Positions 26,501-32,500 of a stretch of DNA of 64,000 bases are shown here, piece by piece (position 1 is the stretch's first letter; every line of letters begins with the position of its first letter). The notes beneath the pieces are model-generated. The model was not told where the DNA came from. It did no database searches and was given only the letters and a program-made list of their open reading frames with translations. The DNA lies in NCBI GenBank assembly GCA_030159075.1, contig BROG01000459.1, positions 124,001-188,000 of the forward strand. The letters are read 5' to 3'. Made by a program: the position numbers and the translations under genes. The DNA is from Atrina japonica. Lineage: Eukaryota > Mollusca > Bivalvia > Pterioida > Pinnidae.

Positions 26501-29500
26501 AGCTGTATTAACATCATTTTGATGTTGTTTTTACTCCTGTCTTTCAGAGTATTATGCAAGCTGTATTAACATCATTTTGATGTTGTTTTTACTCCTGTCT
26601 TTCAGAGTATTATGCAAGCTGTGTTAATGTCATTTTGATGTTGTTTTTACACCTGTCTTTCAGAGTATTATTCAAGCTGTATTAACATCATTTTGATGTT
26701 CTGTTTACTCCTGTCTTTCAGAGTATTATGCAAGCTGTATTAACATCATTTTGATGTTGTGTTTACTCCTGTCTTTCAGAGTATTATGCAAGCTGTATTA
26801 ACATCATTTTGATGTTGTTTTTACTCCTGTCTTTCAGAGTATTATTCAAGCTGTGAAATACAGTTTATGAACTTGGCAAATATTCACACAGTCAGGAAGT
26901 CATTTATTGCATTGAGAACTTTATGCAGCTCAGTTCCCGATCAAGCCAGGTATTTTTCAGATGGACAGTCTATATTTCATTGTACTTCTTTTATAATGTA
27001 AAAAATTCCGATAACTTTTAGATCATTTAATATGTAAGAAAATTCAGATATTTATATTTGACATACATATTTTGAATGAGTAAGGAATTACCTTTTTACC
27101 ATTACCCCACCTAGGATTTTCATGTATTTCAACTTACAACCAATTCAGTGTTTTTAACCTTGACCTTACTTCAAATCAAAAGAAATCTTTACCAGTTCCA
27201 TCACAGAATCTGTAGTTCATATTCCTAATACAATCTCACATGACCAAACAGTTGCTATGTGATGTAAATATGAATTATGATGATGTCACTCCAAATATCG
27301 GATTACAATTGTATAATATCGCTGACTTATAAATTGAGACACCACACTCTTATCAGCAGTGAATTTATACAATCTATCTAAAATTCTTACCTTTAATTAA
27401 TCTATGTTGCATAATTTCAAAGGAAATATTGATCTAAACTCAACTTTAAAAAATATGGTTAGATTTTGTAATACATGTAGAAGAAATTAGAGATTTGATT
27501 TTGATGGAAGTATTAAAAATGGTTAGCCTTTTATATACCCCTTAGTTGTTTGTGTCTGATATGTTTTGTGCCACTTCCTTTTAAAACTGTTCTATTTTAT
27601 ATCATAATTTCTATCTTTTGTTTTTTCTTAGTTGGCTCTCAGGATTAGAAAACACCAAGTGGTTGACTTATTTGGGGAGCATTATCAAATCAGCATGTAC
27701 AGCTGTGAATGCTATTGACAAGGAAGGTCGACCAGTATTGGTTCACTGTTCAGATGGTTGGGACAGGACACCGCAAATTGTGTCTTTGTCTGAGCTTATG
27801 CTTGATCCTTACTACAGAACTATAGAGGTAACGTATACTTTACACCTAGAAATTTTCGCCGTTTTTGCCCTTAGATGAGATGGCAAATTTAAAATGAAAG
27901 TGAAATTTTCAAGCTAAATAATTGAAGCACAGATATACTCCATGAGACTATGGTGATTCAGGGCAAATTTAAGACACAGTGAATATGTTTTCTTTTGTAA
28001 AAGGACAAAAATAATTGGGGGCAAAAATATCCAGTATAGTATTTTAAGATAAGGAAATCATTTGATTGATTTCTGTACAAAATGAGGTAAGGGTGATGAT
28101 AAGATGAGCACCACATAGTGTAATTGGACAATGTGTTTTGTACACCTAGTATCCCTCTATATTCTTGTGTCTGGGAATTTGTCCATTTCCTTGAATGGCA
28201 AATTGACGAACATATCAGTAGACCATTTCCAATACCAATTTATTGCCAAAAGTAGTGAAACAATACTTTTGATGTTTTTTGTATTTGAAAGGAGCAATTC
28301 CAGACTCTTGTTTCTATATAACAAATTATGTAAACAGTAAATTTCAACAAGTGCATGGAAGTCTGTCAACAAAACTATGTAACGTCATATAAAAACATAC
28401 AGTGAAATGTGAAAGCACATGGGAATTTTCAGCTTCACTGACCAATGAAGTAGCACGAAATGGAGTTCATAAGAATAATAATCAAACTGTTTTGATAAAA
28501 TCAGCTTAATATTATTATTATATATTTGATGACTAACGGAACTAGGAGTTGGTGGTCTTTTCAAGCATGTGTTATTTCATTCACAAAGTCTACACAGTAT
28601 CACTACTTGTTTAAGCATGTACATGTTTATTACAGGGTTTCCAGGTTCTGGTGGAGCGTGAATGGTTATCCTTTGGTCACAAGTTTGCTGATCGTTGTGG
28701 GAATGGTGTATATACAGAGGACACAAATGAACGATCTCCTATATACCTGCAGTGGTTGGACTGTGTGTATCAGTTACAAAGACAGTTTCCATGTGCATTT
28801 CAGTTCAATGAAGCATTTCTTGTAAGCATTGTTAAATTTTCTTCATTATTTACCTTATACAGAGCAATACAGTCTCACCAGTATGAAGAGGTCATCCAAG
28901 GGAAACCATTAAAGTGTCCTTGTAACAGAGGTGACCTTTTAATTTAGGGTCTCAAAATTGTCAAGTTATACTGTGTGTGAATATTTATGTTAAACTTCAT
29001 ATACTCATGTATCATTTTTGTAATGCATTGACATTTTAAACATATAGAATGACCATGATATTTATGCTAGCATTAATTATGAGACCAATATATACTTGGA
29101 CTACAAATGATGGGCACATTGAAATTTGATTGGCTGTTTAATTGGGTCAACTTTGTATATTTGTATATTTTGTGTATGACATTTCTAGATTTTCTAATTG
29201 ACATTGCAGATTAAACTGGTGCAGCATGCATATTCAGGACTGTTTGGGACATTTCTATGTAACAACGTGCAAGAACGACAAAAAGAAGAGCTTGACAAGC
29301 ATACAGCCTCTGTATGGTCACTTCTTCATCCTAAAAATAAGCAGTTCCATAACCATCTGTATTGTCCTACAATAGAACAACAGGTAATCGGCATTGGCTA
29401 ACATTTTAATAATGGATGTGATTTAGTGGTGCTAACTCACATGATATTTAGGGGACTCTAGTTAGGGCTCCACATCAGATGACATTCTACATTTCAACCA

Positions 29501-32500
29501 AATTTGTGTAAGGGCAATATCTTGATCAAATTAAAAAACGGCTGTATCGGAATATTTTTGTCGGAGTTACTGTTCTTTACTTAGTTTTTTCATATCCACT
29601 TCTCGTTAGCGCACTCAATTATATATTTCTCAACCGATTTAAACCAAATTTATATGGAAAGTATACTTGGGCAATACCTTGATCAAGACCCCAATCTGAA
29701 AAATTTGGTTGGAGTTACTGCCCTTGACTTTGTTTTTCCCTATCAACTTCTTGATACCAACCAGATTGATTTGGAAGGTTTATATATTGGCAATACCTTG
29801 ATCAAGTTTGTGGGAGAAACTGCCCTTGACTTTGTTTTTCCCTATCAACTTCTCTATTCTACATTTATCAGCAAAATTTATCTAAGTTTTATGTAAGACG
29901 TATATGGGATATATCTTGATCAAGTGAAAGAACACCAAACACCAATATTTTTCTGATCTCTTTAACGAATGTATGCAGCGGGGCTCTCTGTGATTCACAC
30001 TATTCCAGTTGAGTCTGCCTTCCACCAGTCTCTCTGGTTCAAGTTTTGGTTAATGTTTTGTAATTTCTCACCATTCACTTAATAATTGTATAATTTGAAA
30101 ATACAATTACCTTCCATTTACTGATTAAAAACCATATACATGATTTTATGGTTGAAAATATTTTGGATCTGATACCTGACAATCTGCGAATGAGCACTTT
30201 ATATAGCTTATAGAAGAAAATGAAAATAATAACAGGAGTTTTGTTTGGTGAAATAAAAAAACAGGTTTCTGCTCCTGCAAGTTCGCATATAGTAGAAATA
30301 GTTAATCAGAGTAGTGCAGTGGTTAGCATACCTGTTCTTCATCAATGCGACCCAAGTTTGATTCTTGCATTAGTCAAGGTAGTATTTGAGATGGTAAGGC
30401 GGTCACTGACTCAGACATATAGAGTTTCTGTGGGTACTCTTGTTTCCTTCCACCGTAAGCACCCGAAATATCATAATTGGATGTAACGAGAGACATTAGT
30501 ATAAATTGTTTAACTTGTTTCAATTGTTGTAAAATGAATAAGATAAAGTTTAAATTAGCTTGGTGCTAGCTTTTAAAAAGAACCGGGTTCATTGTACTTG
30601 AAAATAGACACTTTTTTAAATTTAATAATATAAAGTTTAAATTTTCTAGGTGCTAGCTTTTAAAAAGAATCTGGTTCATTGTACTAAGAAACAGATTGTT
30701 AAATTTATTAAGATAAAGTTTAATTTTCTTGGTGCTAGTTTTTAAAAAGAACCTGCTTCATTGTACTTAAAGATAAACACTTTGTTAATTTAAATTGTTA
30801 GTTCCCTGTTCACTTTTAGTAATTAATTTGGCCTGTTGTTATTTTTCATTAATTGTGGATTATGATTATAAGAACTTAAAAGAACATTATTTTTTCTGCA
30901 GGTACTTTTCCCACAGTCTCATGTGAAAAGTCTTGTGTTGTGGACGTCAGTTTACCTATCAAACAACACATCGGCCACAAGCCCAGAGGAAGTGACATGT
31001 TCAGAAAAACAAATCCTGGAGCCAGAACAAACTGGATGTAATCTGCATAAGACGCGGTCATGTGAAAACCTAGTGGCTCAGGAACCTATCAGCAGTCCCA
31101 GCAGGAGAAAGAGTGATCCCAGTATTGCTTTGGATACGTTTGATCCTAGTCACTTATCCAAAGAGACCGAGCAGATTATTGGTGCCACCAACATTCCTTC
31201 AGCTTTATCCAAAGATGGGAAGGTGATGTCTGAAAATGATCAAAATGATACACAAGAAAACCAGGACAAGGTAGAAACAGAAGTGTGTAGTAATACTGGA
31301 TCTGATGGCTGTACACTAAATGTAAGTAAAGATGCTTTAGTTAATGGGGAGAAGGAAAACTTAATCGAGAATAGTGAAGATGATATGAAAATGACAAATG
31401 GACTCAATAACTGTGATACAGAGGACAAATGCAGAGAACCTAGATCAGAAAATGGCCATACCCAAAGTTGTAGTGAAATGGAAGGAAATAGTGATTTATC
31501 AAATGACAATAGTACAAACTGTGATCGGACACTTGAATCTACTTCCCATGACTTATCAATAGAATGTTCTACGGACACAATAACTGAAGAAGATTCTGAT
31601 GTTGGCAAAAAATTAAAACGTGACTTTAAACCAAGTAACAAAATACACAACGGTTTGGACCTGGTTCAAGAGAAAATGACCATAGGAAAATTGAAATCAC
31701 TGGAAAGTAGTTCTAGCATAAGTACAAGTACAAGTGATATTTCTAGTTCGCAAGTTCACCTAGATAACACCACAGAGAGTATTTTGAAATTACAGTCCTT
31801 GCTGTATCAGACTACCCCACTACGACTTACGTGTAGAGCTAACGGTTGCAGTAAAATGACTGGTGCTACAAATGGTTCTTTTTCACCAACTAGACTATAC
31901 CCAACTCCTGCTAGCTCCAGGACTCCAAATTCCACATGTCCCCCAACACCGGGCACAGAATACAAAGTAAGATGATAGATTTCATTTCGTTTTTAGAAAT
32001 TAATAAATTGAGTTTTGTTGATTTAAAAATAATTTTTTTTTTTTCAAATTATTTAGTGCTAATCACAAGTTGTTTGAAGCTAGCCTTGTAGAAAATGAAT
32101 AGTATGAATTTCTGTTTTTTATGTTCTTGGTATCAGTCACTTGCATCATATAATATGTGTGATTGGCTTAAAAAGTACAACTGCTGTTAGATTTCCATAA
32201 ATACTGCAAAATTAATATCTTCAGAAACATAACACTTTTGTAAATCACTTTAATATTGTGACAGATGAACTTTGGCATAAATTCACAAAGTATGGTATAA
32301 CTTGTGTGTGTTTTTGGTCCATCTGTTTTAGGTTTTGGTGTAAGTTTTGTAATTGCTCTCCATTCACTTATAAATACTTTCACAAGTGGGGTATAAGTAT
32401 TAGTTAATCAGTACTCTCAAAATGCTTGTTAACAAATGTATGCATAGAATATTAAAAAATAATCAGTTGCAGCAAAAATTCTGTATGTTCCCATCTTAAA

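Larger units (their letters stand above)
29384..30901 (+). other. Intron between MTMR exons i and j
   Basis: 1.5-kb intron largely made of degenerate repeats: a roughly 120-bp repeat at 29515, a SINE-like piece at 30316 and an 85-bp triplication at 30536. Confidence 0.85.
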
